Shown here: positions 14,619-23,161 of the stretch, in pieces
Numbering within the stretch: the first letter of the stretch is position 1
How the letters are laid out: each line of letters opens with the position of its first letter
DNA from: an uncultured Pelagibacteraceae bacterium
GTDB lineage: Bacteria > Pseudomonadota > Alphaproteobacteria > Pelagibacterales > Pelagibacteraceae
DNA length: 50,516 nt
NCBI GenBank assembly: GCA_902608385.1
Contig: CACLNT010000011.1
Span: 1-50,516 of the forward strand
Reading direction: 5' to 3'
Notes under the pieces: model-generated
The model's database searches: none
What the model was told of the DNA's origin: nothing
The model's input: the letters and a program-made list of their open reading frames with translations, nothing else
Position numbers and translations under genes: made by a program

Positions 14619-15080
14619 GTGCTTCTTACAACTAAAAAAATAATTAAAGATTGGACAGACTATAATGGCCATATGAATTTATCCTACTACATCCTGGTTT
14701 TTGACATGGGCGCTGAAGTGATTTTATCAAAATTTAAGATGGGAGAACATTCGGCAAAAACAACAAAAAAAAGCACAATGGTAGTTGAAACTCACACAGT
14801 TTATAACAAAGAAGTTAAAGAAAATGATGAGGTAGATGTTTTTATATCATATTTTAATCATGATAAAAAAAGATTACATTATAAATTAGAAATGTATGAT
14901 AAAGACAAAAATACACTCTCGGCTACAACTGAAGTTTTATCACTTTATATTGATTTAAATATTAGAAAAGTATCAGAATTTGAAAGTGAAAAAATAAAAA
15001 TCATGGACGATTTCATTTTAAATAATAATAAAAATTTTAATAAAGAAGGATTAAAATTTTTAAACAAGATCAAAAAATAA
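14619..15080 (+). CDS. Hot-dog-fold acyl-CoA thioesterase
   Basis: 153 residues. The N-terminal motif DYNGHMNLSYYILVFD matches the hot-dog fold thioesterases (4-hydroxybenzoyl-CoA thioesterase-like; carnitine-derived acyl-CoA thioesterases have the same YNGHMN). The start is a GTG 5 bases after the parA stop, which is the only start consistent with the N-terminal strand. The C-terminus is a Lys/Asn-rich extension. It hydrolyses a CoA thioester in the cytoplasm; the chain is unknown. Confidence 0.8.
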   Translation: MLLTTKKIIKDWTDYNGHMNLSYYILVFDMGAEVILSKFKMGEHSAKTTKKSTMVVETHTVYNKEVKENDEVDVFISYFNHDKKRLHYKLEMYDKDKNTLSATTEVLSLYIDLNIRKVSEFESEKIKIMDDFILNNNKNFNKEGLKFLNKIKK

Positions 15081-15087
15081 GACTAAC

Positions 15088-15786
15088 CTATTTAAATTTT
15101 TGCCACTCACTAATTGGAGTTATAAATTTTTCTATTTTGTTAGATCTTTTAGATATCAAAGATACATCAGCCGATATAGAAATTCTTTCATTATTTGATT
15201 CGCTTGGGCTTGTTGAATGAAAAGTTTTTGAAGGAAATATAACAATATCGTCTTGATTAGGTTCAACTTTTATTTGTGCAGCGTTGATAGCGCTTAACTT
15301 TACAAAATTAGCTCTCCTTGTTGAAATTGAATCAAAAGTACCTGGTACCATTTCATTTTGTTTAGAGTTGTCATGAAAATTTATAGCACCTTGATCTTTA
15401 TCTTTCTTTAAATAGTATGCAAAAGATAAATGGGATTGTGAGTGATTGTGATAACTTATATATTCATTTTTTCTTGATATTGTTGCCCATGATCTTTGAA
15501 AATATAAATCTATTTTTTCTTCATTATAACCAATTTTTTGGATATATTTGATTATATGTTTTTCAATAAGATCATATAGAACTTCAAATTTTTTTTCTTT
15601 ATACAAATATTCATGACCATAAACATCTCCGGTCCAAGAAGAACGTTCATTATACATTTTTTTTTCATTATTTTTGCTTTCTTTTTCTTGATTATATACT
15701 TCTTGAATTAAATTTTTTCTTACAGTCTCATCTAGTCCTAATGTAGATTTGTATATTGTTAATGGGAATATATTTAAAAATTCCAT
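15088..15786 (-). CDS. 2-oxoglutarate/Fe(II)-dependent oxygenase-like protein (TIGR02466 type)
   Basis: 232 residues. The family-like core reads SYHNHSQSHLSFAYYLKK in the middle and DDIVIFPSKTFHSTSP later, with a following Arg (ERISISAD) that would bind 2-oxoglutarate. The His of FHST and the residues of YHNHSQSH are the iron-ligand candidates. Such proteins occur in marine bacteria and phages. It ends 7 bases from the stop of the plus-strand thioesterase gene and is followed upstream on its own strand by the FAD oxidoreductase, 53 bases away. The substrate is unknown. Confidence 0.72.
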   Translation of the reverse strand: MEFLNIFPLTIYKSTLGLDETVRKNLIQEVYNQEKESKNNEKKMYNERSSWTGDVYGHEYLYKEKKFEVLYDLIEKHIIKYIQKIGYNEEKIDLYFQRSWATISRKNEYISYHNHSQSHLSFAYYLKKDKDQGAINFHDNSKQNEMVPGTFDSISTRRANFVKLSAINAAQIKVEPNQDDIVIFPSKTFHSTSPSESNNERISISADVSLISKRSNKIEKFITPISEWQKFK

Positions 15787-15839
15787 AAATTTTATTTTAT
15801 ATATTAGGCACCTTTTCTATATTTTGATTTATATCAAAT

Positions 15840-16943
15840 TTACAAAACATAAGGTTCTGGTCTTGCACTTTTTTTTAAAACTCTTTCAACTGCAAAAGAG
15901 CTTATATCTATCGATTGATAACTTCCAGATGTTATAAGTTCAGTTAACGCTCTACCAATGCCTGGGGCTTGCATTAAACCTCTGCCAGTAAAACCGGAAG
16001 CTATATAAACATTTTCATATTTTGGATGTTTTCCAACTACAGCATTATTGTCCAATTTATTACAGTCATAATAACCTGCCCATCCACCAGTTAATTTTAG
16101 TTCTTCAAATGCTGGTATTCTTTTAGCGAGAGCTGGCCAAACTAATTCTTCAAAATCGTTCCAAGCAGGTTCCAAGTCTTCAGCATCAAAAACTGAATTA
16201 GGTGACCCAGCTAAATACTCCTTGCCTTCTGGTCTCCAATATACGCCTGTAGTCAAGTCACCTATTAAAGGCATTTCTGGAATATGTTTAGGACACTTAA
16301 CTCTAAAAACAGTATGTTTTTGTGGAACAACAGGAATATCTTCTAATAATTTTTTTGTCCAACAACCTGCGGCCGAAATAATAACTTTTGCTTTAATTTC
16401 AGAAATATTTTTTACTTCTCCTTTTATAAATTCAGCCCCTAGTTCAATGGCTTTACTTTTTAGTGCACCATGAAACATAAATGGATCAATCCAGCCTTCA
16501 CTTTTATTATCTGTATAGGTTGCTGTTTCAATTCCTTCATTATTTATATATGAAAATATTTTTGATAGTTCAGAACCTTTGATGTTTTTTGTTTCTGCAT
16601 CACAAGCTTTGTGATTTTCTAAAGCTCTATATTGTTCTTCAGCATGTTCTGGTCCAAACATAAGCAAATAACCGTTCGGAACCATACTGGCTGTTGGATT
16701 AGGGTTTTTCTCTGTTTTCAATAATTCTGGTATTTGAAAAATAAACTCTCTTGCAAATTTTCCTAATAAAATATTTTCTTTTTGAAAAAACTGTCTTCTA
16801 AAACCTCCTAAAGATAAAGGGAAAGAAGCATTTTTATAAGTTGGGTCTCTTTCAATAACTTTTACTTTTCTTCCTTCTTTAGATAAAAAATAGGCTGTTG
16901 ATGCGCCTATTATTCCACCACCTATAATGACTATATCTTCCAT
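15840..16943 (-). CDS. FAD-dependent oxidoreductase (DAO family)
   Basis: 367 residues. The N-terminal dinucleotide-binding motif is IVIIGGGIIGASTAYFLSKEG (about residues 4-24). Later there are SAAGCWTKKL and the C-terminal FAD loop ENVYIASGFTGRGLMQAPGIGRAL. This is the layout of sarcosine oxidase, glycine oxidase and D-amino-acid dehydrogenase relatives. Probably oxidises an N-methylated or secondary amine, or an amino acid. It is separate from the amidohydrolase operon but could act on methylated amines of the kind such an operon might release; this is inference. Confidence 0.87.
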   Translation of the reverse strand: MEDIVIIGGGIIGASTAYFLSKEGRKVKVIERDPTYKNASFPLSLGGFRRQFFQKENILLGKFAREFIFQIPELLKTEKNPNPTASMVPNGYLLMFGPEHAEEQYRALENHKACDAETKNIKGSELSKIFSYINNEGIETATYTDNKSEGWIDPFMFHGALKSKAIELGAEFIKGEVKNISEIKAKVIISAAGCWTKKLLEDIPVVPQKHTVFRVKCPKHIPEMPLIGDLTTGVYWRPEGKEYLAGSPNSVFDAEDLEPAWNDFEELVWPALAKRIPAFEELKLTGGWAGYYDCNKLDNNAVVGKHPKYENVYIASGFTGRGLMQAPGIGRALTELITSGSYQSIDISSFAVERVLKKSARPEPYVL

Positions 16944-16979
16944 GAATCTTTAAAGTTAGTAAAAAAATTATATAATAAG

Positions 16980-17456
16980 TTAATTAAGAGTAAAGATAGA
17001 ATAATTCAATACAAATGCAAAACACAACCATACAATGTATGGAAGCATTAGCAGAGCACTAATTTTATTAATAGGATAATAAAGTTTAATAAGCCAAGCC
17101 ACAAAAAAAATAATTAAACCAATTATAATTAAAGATACAAGTATTTGGTGAAGTGCAAAAAAAGCTATGCTCCAGCTTGCGTTTATTATTAAATGAATAA
17201 AATAAACAGTAAAAATTTTTTGAGTTTTTTTGGGATTCAGCCATATTAGCCAAATTGCAAAACCCATTGATAAATATAAAATTATCCAAACAGGTGCAAA
17301 TATTAAATCTGGAGGATTAAAGGAAGGCTTGATAAGTTCAGAGTACCAAGGTTCTTTAAAATAACTGGAAATATATCCGCCCCACCATGACATAAAAAAA
17401 GATAAAAAAATAAATAAACCTAAATAAATAAATTTTTTTGATTTTGAAGTGTCCAT
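16980..17456 (-). CDS. tspO: TspO/MBR family tryptophan-rich sensory protein
   Basis: 158 residues with five hydrophobic helices and many Trp. The motif PWYSELIKPSFNPPDLIFAPVWIILY is the hallmark of TspO. TspO binds porphyrins and, in some alphaproteobacteria, modulates photosynthesis gene expression in response to oxygen and light. The ATG shares its first base with the stop region of the small basic protein upstream (17456), so the two are coupled. In a rhodopsin-bearing genome a tetrapyrrole or light-related role is plausible but not shown. Confidence 0.9.
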   Translation of the reverse strand: MDTSKSKKFIYLGLFIFLSFFMSWWGGYISSYFKEPWYSELIKPSFNPPDLIFAPVWIILYLSMGFAIWLIWLNPKKTQKIFTVYFIHLIINASWSIAFFALHQILVSLIIIGLIIFFVAWLIKLYYPINKISALLMLPYIVWLCFAFVLNYSIFTLN

Positions 17457-17872
17457 TAATAATATCCTCCTCCTAATGATTTATATTTTTTTGCTAAATA
17501 CTGAGCTTTCCTCGCCGACCACTGGCCTGCGTTGGTGCCATGGGTGCTAATAGATTTAATTTGTTTAAACAATTTTTTTCTTAAATTAGGTTTAGTATAA
17601 TTACCATTTTTAATTTTGTTATTAATTTTCCACTCATTTCTATACATTCTTACTTTGTCGACTACAGACTTTGGTTGTTTTGAAAATTGTTTTCCTTTTT
17701 TTGTTGTTTTACGTTTATTTTTTGTCGTTAATTTATATTCAAATGATGAAAGAACTTTTATTGCTTTTTCAGGTAAATAACGTTCTCCAGTAACTGAAGA
17801 TTTTTTTCCTGATTTAGTTCTCCATTTTTGTTTTGTCCAAGCCAATAAATCAATTTGTTTTTTAGATAACAT
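17456..17872 (-). CDS. Small basic protein, DUF5872-like
   Basis: 138 residues, very rich in Lys (predicted strongly basic). The N-terminal part (KKQIDLLAWTKQKWRTKSGK... TGERYLPEKAIKVLSSFEY) matches my memory of DUF5872, a family seen in bacteria and in large DNA viruses and phages. The C-terminal HGTNAGQWSARKAQYLAKKYKSLGGGYY is also typical. Function unknown; charge suggests nucleic-acid binding. It overlaps tspO by one base and is 5 bases from the SDR upstream. Confidence 0.65.
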   Translation of the reverse strand: MLSKKQIDLLAWTKQKWRTKSGKKSSVTGERYLPEKAIKVLSSFEYKLTTKNKRKTTKKGKQFSKQPKSVVDKVRMYRNEWKINNKIKNGNYTKPNLRKKLFKQIKSISTHGTNAGQWSARKAQYLAKKYKSLGGGYY

Positions 17873-17877
17873 AATTT

Positions 17878-18591
17878 TTATGCCAATGTGGACCTTCCGC
17901 CATCAACCCCTATTATTTGTCCTGTAATCCATGAACTTTCTTCGGTTAGTAAAAATTTGGCCATTGCTGCTGTATCTTTTCCTTCTCCAATTCTTTTTAA
18001 AGGGTGTGCTTTGGCTATTCCTTCTGCCATAATTTTATTTTTTAAAATTGGTTCGGCTATTTTTGAATTAGTCAAACTTGGTGCTATACAATTTACTTTA
18101 ATATCAGGAGCAAATTCAGCTGCTAAAGAAACTGTTAAACCTTCAATTGCTCCTTTAACTGATGCAATGATACTATGATTAGTAAATCCTCTTTGTACTG
18201 CAACTGTTGAAAAAAGAACTATTGATCCTTTATTTTTTTTTAAATTTTCTTGAAAGGTTTTAATTACTTCTACAATTGGAAAGAAGTTTAATTTTAGACA
18301 CTTTAGAAAATCTTCTTTATTAGTCTTCCATAAAGGTTTTAAATCTATTGATCCAATGCAATAAGCAATGCCTGCTAAATCAATATCTTCAAATTTATTT
18401 TTTAAATTTTCATTAATGTCATCTGTCAAAATATCTAATACAGTATAATCACATCCTAGTTCAGATGATAGTCTATCCAGTTCTACATCATTTCTTCCAA
18501 TTAGGTGAATTTCTTTGTTTGCATGAGATAATTGTTTAGCAAGATTAGAACCCACTGAACCCGTTGCACCAAATATAAGATATTTTTGCAT
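17878..18591 (-). CDS. Short-chain dehydrogenase/reductase lacking the usual catalytic Tyr
   Basis: 237 residues. The N-terminus IFGATGSVGSNLAK is a Rossmann motif, and the C-terminus (ITGQIIGVDGGRSTLA) is classical for SDRs. The YxxxK active site reads IASVK, so the Tyr position (142) is Ile while Lys146 and Ser128 are kept. It may therefore be a poor oxidoreductase, or it may use a different catalytic residue. A divergent SDR begins 104 bases away. Confidence 0.82.
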   Translation of the reverse strand: MQKYLIFGATGSVGSNLAKQLSHANKEIHLIGRNDVELDRLSSELGCDYTVLDILTDDINENLKNKFEDIDLAGIAYCIGSIDLKPLWKTNKEDFLKCLKLNFFPIVEVIKTFQENLKKNKGSIVLFSTVAVQRGFTNHSIIASVKGAIEGLTVSLAAEFAPDIKVNCIAPSLTNSKIAEPILKNKIMAEGIAKAHPLKRIGEGKDTAAMAKFLLTEESSWITGQIIGVDGGRSTLA

Positions 18592-18695
18592 GTTGTTTTT
18601 ATACTTTGCGTATAAATTTTTAATTATTTATTCTACACACATGTTGTCGCATCTAAGTCATTACATTTTTATTAAAAAATATATAAAGTGTTTTT
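18592..18695. promoter_or_regulatory. Divergent SDR/SDR intergenic region with inverted repeat
   Basis: This 104-base stretch separates two divergent SDR genes. It holds a 7-base inverted repeat TTTATAC / GTATAAA (18598-18604 and 18610-18616) with a 5-base spacer, close to the minus-strand start. It could be an operator or chance in A/T-rich DNA. No other structure is recognised. Confidence 0.35.
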
Positions 18696-19448
18696 ATGAA
18701 AAATATATGGATTACGGGTGCTAGTAGCGGCATAGGAAAGGCATTAGCGATAAAATTCGCAAATGAAGGATGGCGAGTTGCAGCTTCTGCAAGAAGAGAA
18801 AGTTTATTAAAAGAATTAAGTAATCAATACACAAATATTCAATCATTTCCTTTAGATGTTACTGATAGCGACAAATGCAAGTCTGTATTTAAAGATATAG
18901 TTGAAAAATTTGAAAATATTGAAATTTGTGTGTTTGGAACAGGAATTCATGATCCAAAATCAGAAAAAAAATTTAATTTAGAAAAAATTAAAAAGATTAT
19001 GGAAGTTAATTTTTTTGGAACAATGAATTCAATAAATTCAGTATATGATTATTTTGGACAAAGGAAAGTTGGTCAAATATCTATTATTTCTTCAGTAGCT
19101 GGATATCGAGGATTGCCTGCAGCAGGAGCGTATTGTGCATCAAAGTCTGCTTTAACAAGTTTTACCGAAAGTCTTCATTTTGAAATGAAGAGAAAAAATG
19201 TAAGAGTTTCTTTAATAAGTCCAGGTTTCATTAAAACACCAATGACAGACCAAAATGATTTTCCAATGCCAATGATAAAATCACCAGAGTTTGCGGCTGA
19301 TCAAATTTATAATGGATTGATAAAAAAAAGTGGTTTTGAAATTCATTTTCCAAAAGTTTTTACATTTTTTATGAAATTTTTAAGAATACTTCCAAATAGT
19401 ATTTATTTTAGATTTTTAGAAAAAGGAATGAAAAAAATTAATTATTAA
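18696..19448 (+). CDS. Classical short-chain dehydrogenase/reductase
   Basis: 250 residues. TGASSGIGKALA is the Rossmann motif, the ISIISSVAG segment supplies the Ser, and YCASK the catalytic Tyr and Lys. LISPGFIKTPMT is the usual substrate-side loop. It ends 4 bases past the start of the stop region of the convergent DUF3833 lipoprotein gene (overlap 19445-19448). An SDR next to DUF3833, CFA synthase, DUF1365 and a FAD amine oxidase is a recurring alphaproteobacterial set linked to oxidative or photo-oxidative stress and modified fatty acids. Confidence 0.88.
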   Translation: MKNIWITGASSGIGKALAIKFANEGWRVAASARRESLLKELSNQYTNIQSFPLDVTDSDKCKSVFKDIVEKFENIEICVFGTGIHDPKSEKKFNLEKIKKIMEVNFFGTMNSINSVYDYFGQRKVGQISIISSVAGYRGLPAAGAYCASKSALTSFTESLHFEMKRKNVRVSLISPGFIKTPMTDQNDFPMPMIKSPEFAADQIYNGLIKKSGFEIHFPKVFTFFMKFLRILPNSIYFRFLEKGMKKINY

Positions 19449-19972
19449 TCTTTAACAAACATAACTGTAAGCTCAGCAACTTTTATACCAAACTTAGTCA
19501 TTGTTGCTCTATTAATTGCAACTCTTTCATCTTGCATAAATATCCAATCATCAAAAGTAATTTTCATTTCCCTGCCTTTGACCGGTACTAATAAAACATA
19601 CTCAAATTTAAAAGCTGGTCCATAAGAATAACCTTTTGCTTTACCAACTACATCTCCTGCAGTGCCTTCATAATTATGTTCGTCAATTTTATTAATTTTC
19701 CATTGTCTTGTTTGAATTTCTCCATCATTCCAAATAAACTTTTCATCTAAAACTAATTGTTTACCGTCCCATTTGCCATTTAAATCAGCTGAAAATTGTC
19801 TTGTTACTTTTCCTGATCTATTTTGCAAAATTCCCCAGGCCTTTACATTGCCTGATAGATACTCCTCTATAATTAATCTTGGTTTTTGATCTTTAAAGTC
19901 TAATGGTTTCATATTATTTCCTGAGCAGTTAGTTAATAAAATTGTCACAATTAATGATAATATAACTTTCAT
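19445..19972 (-). CDS. DUF3833-family lipoprotein
   Basis: 175 residues. The N-terminus is a lipoprotein signal (hydrophobic stretch then LLTNCSG), so Cys16 is the likely lipidated residue. The remaining part matches DUF3833, found beside CFA-synthase/DUF1365 clusters: YLSGNVKAWGILQNRSGKV and KGYSYGPAFKFEY are the most typical parts. Probably anchored in the periplasmic leaflet of a membrane and acting with the fatty-acid modifying genes. Last gene of a seven-gene minus-strand run that starts at pxpB. Confidence 0.82.
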   Translation of the reverse strand: MKVILSLIVTILLTNCSGNNMKPLDFKDQKPRLIIEEYLSGNVKAWGILQNRSGKVTRQFSADLNGKWDGKQLVLDEKFIWNDGEIQTRQWKINKIDEHNYEGTAGDVVGKAKGYSYGPAFKFEYVLLVPVKGREMKITFDDWIFMQDERVAINRATMTKFGIKVAELTVMFVKD

Positions 19973-19977
19973 TTGCT

Positions 19978-21156
19978 TTACTTGTTGCTTAGTGAAAATT
20001 GTATCAAATCTATATTTTTTGATTTAAATCCAGCGTCACAGTAAGATAAATAAAAATCCCACATTCTCTTAAAAGTTAAATCAAAACCTTGCTTTGAAAT
20101 TAAGTCCCATTTTTTTAAAAACTTATCCCGCCAAAGAATTAAAGTATTTGAATAATGCAATCCATAAGAATTGTATGAATTAATTTCTAGTCCATTTGAA
20201 TTCGCATAACTATAAAGTGTTTTTTTACAAGGAAGAAATCCTCCTGGAAATATATACTTTTGAATAAAATCTTGTTTTGTTTTATACCTGTCAAAATATT
20301 TATCATCTATCGTGATTGCCTGGATACCAGCTTTTCCACTTACAACTAAATTTTTTTTAATACTTTGAAAGTAATTATAAAGATAATCTTTTCCAACAGC
20401 TTCAATCATTTCTATTGATGCTATTGCGTCATATTTTTTTTGTACATCTCTGTAGTCAATCATTTTTATATTTACCTTGTGGTTTAAGCCTGATTTATAA
20501 ATTCTTGCTTTAGCAAACTCATATTGTTTTTTTGAAATAGTAATACAGTCTAGATTAACATCGTATTTTTTTCCTAAATATTCTGCAAAACCTCCCCATC
20601 CACAACCTATCTCTAATAATTTGCTTCCATTTTTTGGGGATAAAAGATTGATTAATTTTTCATATTTGTTTTTTTGTGCTTCTTCAAGTTTTTGATCTTC
20701 TTTATCAAATATTGCACTAGAATACGTAAGAGTCTTGTCTAGCCATAATGAAAAAAAATCATTTCCTAAATCATAATGTTTTGCAATGTTTGCTTTACTT
20801 TGTTTTTTTGTATTTTTTACAAAGATATTTTTTATATAATTAATTGTGGGAAAATCTAATATGCCTGAAAATTTATAGACTAGATCTATATTTTTTGCAG
20901 TTAACTCAATTAAATTTGATAGATTGTTGGTCTCAAATTCACCTTTCATATAACTTTCTGCCAGACCAACGCTTCCATTTTTAACTATACTTATAGTAAA
21001 ACCTGGTTTGTTAATTTTAATTTCTGCTTTTAAATCTTCTTTATCATCACCAAAATAAAAAACCTGTCCATTAAAATTAGTTAACTTAAGGTGCCCATGC
21101 TTAATATATTTTAAAAATTTAAAGACAAAGTTGTCAGATGCTTTATTTAGGGTCAT
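19978..21156 (-). CDS. cfa: Cyclopropane-fatty-acyl-phospholipid synthase family methyltransferase
   Basis: 392 residues. N-terminal lipid-binding-like domain (about 1-115). Then HYDLGNDFFSLWLD (127-140) and the SAM-binding motif LEIGCGWGGFAEYL (181-194), as in the CFA/MMAS family. The C-terminal part contains the family QKYIFPGGFLP stretch. Methylates unsaturated membrane fatty acids, giving either a cyclopropane ring or a methyl branch. It starts one base before the end of DUF1365, so translation is coupled. The setting (DUF1365, FAD amine oxidase, DUF3833) is the one known from stress-regulated fatty-acid modification, including furan-fatty-acid pathways in Rhodobacter, so the product need not be a cyclopropane. 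Confidence 0.88.
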   Translation of the reverse strand: MTLNKASDNFVFKFLKYIKHGHLKLTNFNGQVFYFGDDKEDLKAEIKINKPGFTISIVKNGSVGLAESYMKGEFETNNLSNLIELTAKNIDLVYKFSGILDFPTINYIKNIFVKNTKKQSKANIAKHYDLGNDFFSLWLDKTLTYSSAIFDKEDQKLEEAQKNKYEKLINLLSPKNGSKLLEIGCGWGGFAEYLGKKYDVNLDCITISKKQYEFAKARIYKSGLNHKVNIKMIDYRDVQKKYDAIASIEMIEAVGKDYLYNYFQSIKKNLVVSGKAGIQAITIDDKYFDRYKTKQDFIQKYIFPGGFLPCKKTLYSYANSNGLEINSYNSYGLHYSNTLILWRDKFLKKWDLISKQGFDLTFKRMWDFYLSYCDAGFKSKNIDLIQFSLSNK

Positions 21157-21923
21157 TAATTTTCTATAGTAATATTATTTTTAATTTTAATTTTTTTCTT
21201 AATGTATTTAACTCCTTTAACCCACAATCTAAATGCTTCAAAATGTATCGCTAAAATTATTTTAAAAGACATAAAAGGATGAAAAAAATAGTTTTTTATT
21301 AAATTTTTATTATTTAAATTGACCTTAATTCCTTCTTGTAATGCAACTAACAGTTTATCCTCATTATCGTATTGATCTATATATACCAAAAGTTTTTCTT
21401 CTGGCTTGGTTATTTTAAAAAAGTATGTGCAATCCATTTCAATAAATGGTGACACGTGAAATTTTTTTTTACAAGTATGCTCAATTAGTTGGTCTGTTTT
21501 TTGTAATTTAAATATATAAGTATGTTGTTCGCCGAAGGTATTTTTAACTTCGTATAATATTGTGATCAAATTAGAGTTCTGATCATAAACAAAAAAAACA
21601 CTTAAAGGATTAAAAACATAACCCCATATTCTAGGATAGCATAAAAGTTTAATAGAAATTCCTTCAGTGCTAATATTATTTTTTATCATATTTTCTTTTA
21701 CCCAGTTAACTAATGAAGAACCGTCTCGTGGTCCATGGTCAATATTATAAAAACTTAATATATTAAATTTATTATATGAAAATAAAGTAAGTTCTTTTTC
21801 TAACAGATGTATTTCAGATAGATCAATCAGTAACGAAAAAACTTTGTACTTAAAAAAATGTTTTTTTGGCTTAAATCTTTTGTGTATTACATGGCCATTG
21901 TAAATGCAGGAAGACTTAATCAT
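21156..21923 (-). CDS. DUF1365 family protein
   Basis: 255 residues. Family signs include IYNGHVIHKRFKPKKHFFKY near the start, PRIWGYVFNPLSVFFVY in the centre and HVSPFIEMDCTYFF in the second half. A C-terminal hydrophobic segment (FFHPFMSFKIILAIHFEAFRLW) could lie at the membrane. DUF1365 genes are almost always next to a CFA-synthase-like gene and a FAD amine oxidase, as here. Molecular role unknown; thought to help modify membrane lipids. Overlaps the FAD gene by 8 bases. Confidence 0.88.
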   Translation of the reverse strand: MIKSSCIYNGHVIHKRFKPKKHFFKYKVFSLLIDLSEIHLLEKELTLFSYNKFNILSFYNIDHGPRDGSSLVNWVKENMIKNNISTEGISIKLLCYPRIWGYVFNPLSVFFVYDQNSNLITILYEVKNTFGEQHTYIFKLQKTDQLIEHTCKKKFHVSPFIEMDCTYFFKITKPEEKLLVYIDQYDNEDKLLVALQEGIKVNLNNKNLIKNYFFHPFMSFKIILAIHFEAFRLWVKGVKYIKKKIKIKNNITIEN

Positions 21924-23160
21924 TTATATATTTCATCATATCAATAGAGGATTTTATTCCATCTTCGTGAAACCCATAACCAAAATAGCTTCCACAAAAT
22001 AATATATTTTGTTTATTTTGTAAGGAATAAAGTTCTTTCTGTGATTTTAAAGTTTCATAATCGTAGCAAGGATGGGTAAAGTAAACTTTTTTGTAAATCT
22101 GATTCTCAGGAATTTCACAATAAGGGTTTAAAGTTAAAAAAATATTTTTTTCAATATCTAAGTTTTGTAACAAATTTAGCCAATAAGTAATTGAATTTTT
22201 TTTAATATCATTATTCAAAATAGATGAATTCCAAGAAGACCATGCTTTTTTATTTTTTGGCATAAAATAACTGTCAGAATGAATAACAGCTAAATTTTTT
22301 TTATACTTAAAGTTCTTTAAAATTGTTTTTTCTTCTTTGGTAGGATTTTCAATTAAAGACAAAGCATCATCTGCATGCGTTGCAATAACCACTTTATCAT
22401 AATTAAAGTATTCATTTTCTGATCCATAATAAACTTTAATATTATTTGTGTTTCTTATTATTTTTTTGATTGGATAATTTTTATAATATTCTCCACTTAT
22501 TTGACGAATAACCTTATCAACATAAGTCTTGCTTCTATTAGTTACGGTAAACCACTGTGGTCTATTTTTTAATTTAAATAAACCGTGATTTTTAAAGAAA
22601 TTAATAAAAAAGTTTATCGGCATTAACTTGGCTTCACTTGGATGCATAGACCAAATTGCTGAAACCATAGGAATAATATGAAAATTTATAAAATATTCAG
22701 ATAGATTTTCTTTTTTAAGAAAATCACCTAATGTTTCTTTGTTAAGATTATCAATATTAATATTTCCACATTTTTTATAAAAATTAATAATTTCAAAAAA
22801 CATTTTTACAAACTTTGGGTTTAAAATATTTTTTCTACTTGAAAAAACTCCACTAATGCCTTTGCCACAATATTCAATATTTGTATTTTTTACCGAAACA
22901 GAAAATGACATATTGCTTTTTTCTACTTGGATTTTATTTTCTTGAAAAAATTTAATTAAATTTGGGTAAGTTTTTTCATTAAAAACAATAAATCCTATAT
23001 CAACAGCAATTTGTTTTTTTTGATGGTAAGAAATGTTTATTGTCTGAGAGTGACCTCCAAAATGATTTTCACTTTCGAATAAGTCAACTGAATTTTTTTT
23101 AGATAAATAATATGCTGCACTTAATCCTGATATCCCTGAGCCAATTACAGCAATTTTCAC
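21916..23160 (-). CDS. FAD-dependent amine oxidase/desaturase-like protein of the CFA cluster
   Basis: About 415 residues from the chosen start. The Rossmann FAD motif IAVIGSGISGLSAAYYLS sits at the very N-terminus if translation starts at the GTG at 23160. A longer frame reaches 23223, but it would overlap the EamA gene by 62 bases and add an unlikely hydrophobic lead, so the GTG is preferred. Further motifs are DLFESENHFGGHSQT and the C-terminal ILFCGSYFGYGFHEDGIKSS. Companion of DUF1365 and CFA-type methyltransferases; in related systems the flavoprotein acts on methylated fatty-acid chains. Confidence 0.85.
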   Translation of the reverse strand: MKIAVIGSGISGLSAAYYLSKKNSVDLFESENHFGGHSQTINISYHQKKQIAVDIGFIVFNEKTYPNLIKFFQENKIQVEKSNMSFSVSVKNTNIEYCGKGISGVFSSRKNILNPKFVKMFFEIINFYKKCGNINIDNLNKETLGDFLKKENLSEYFINFHIIPMVSAIWSMHPSEAKLMPINFFINFFKNHGLFKLKNRPQWFTVTNRSKTYVDKVIRQISGEYYKNYPIKKIIRNTNNIKVYYGSENEYFNYDKVVIATHADDALSLIENPTKEEKTILKNFKYKKNLAVIHSDSYFMPKNKKAWSSWNSSILNNDIKKNSITYWLNLLQNLDIEKNIFLTLNPYCEIPENQIYKKVYFTHPCYDYETLKSQKELYSLQNKQNILFCGSYFGYGFHEDGIKSSIDMMKYIND

Positions 23161-23161
23161 T

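Noticed and set aside
17456..17872. Prophage remnant based on DUF5872-like protein
   Set aside because: No integrase, terminase, capsid or other phage gene near; neighbours are ordinary metabolic genes.
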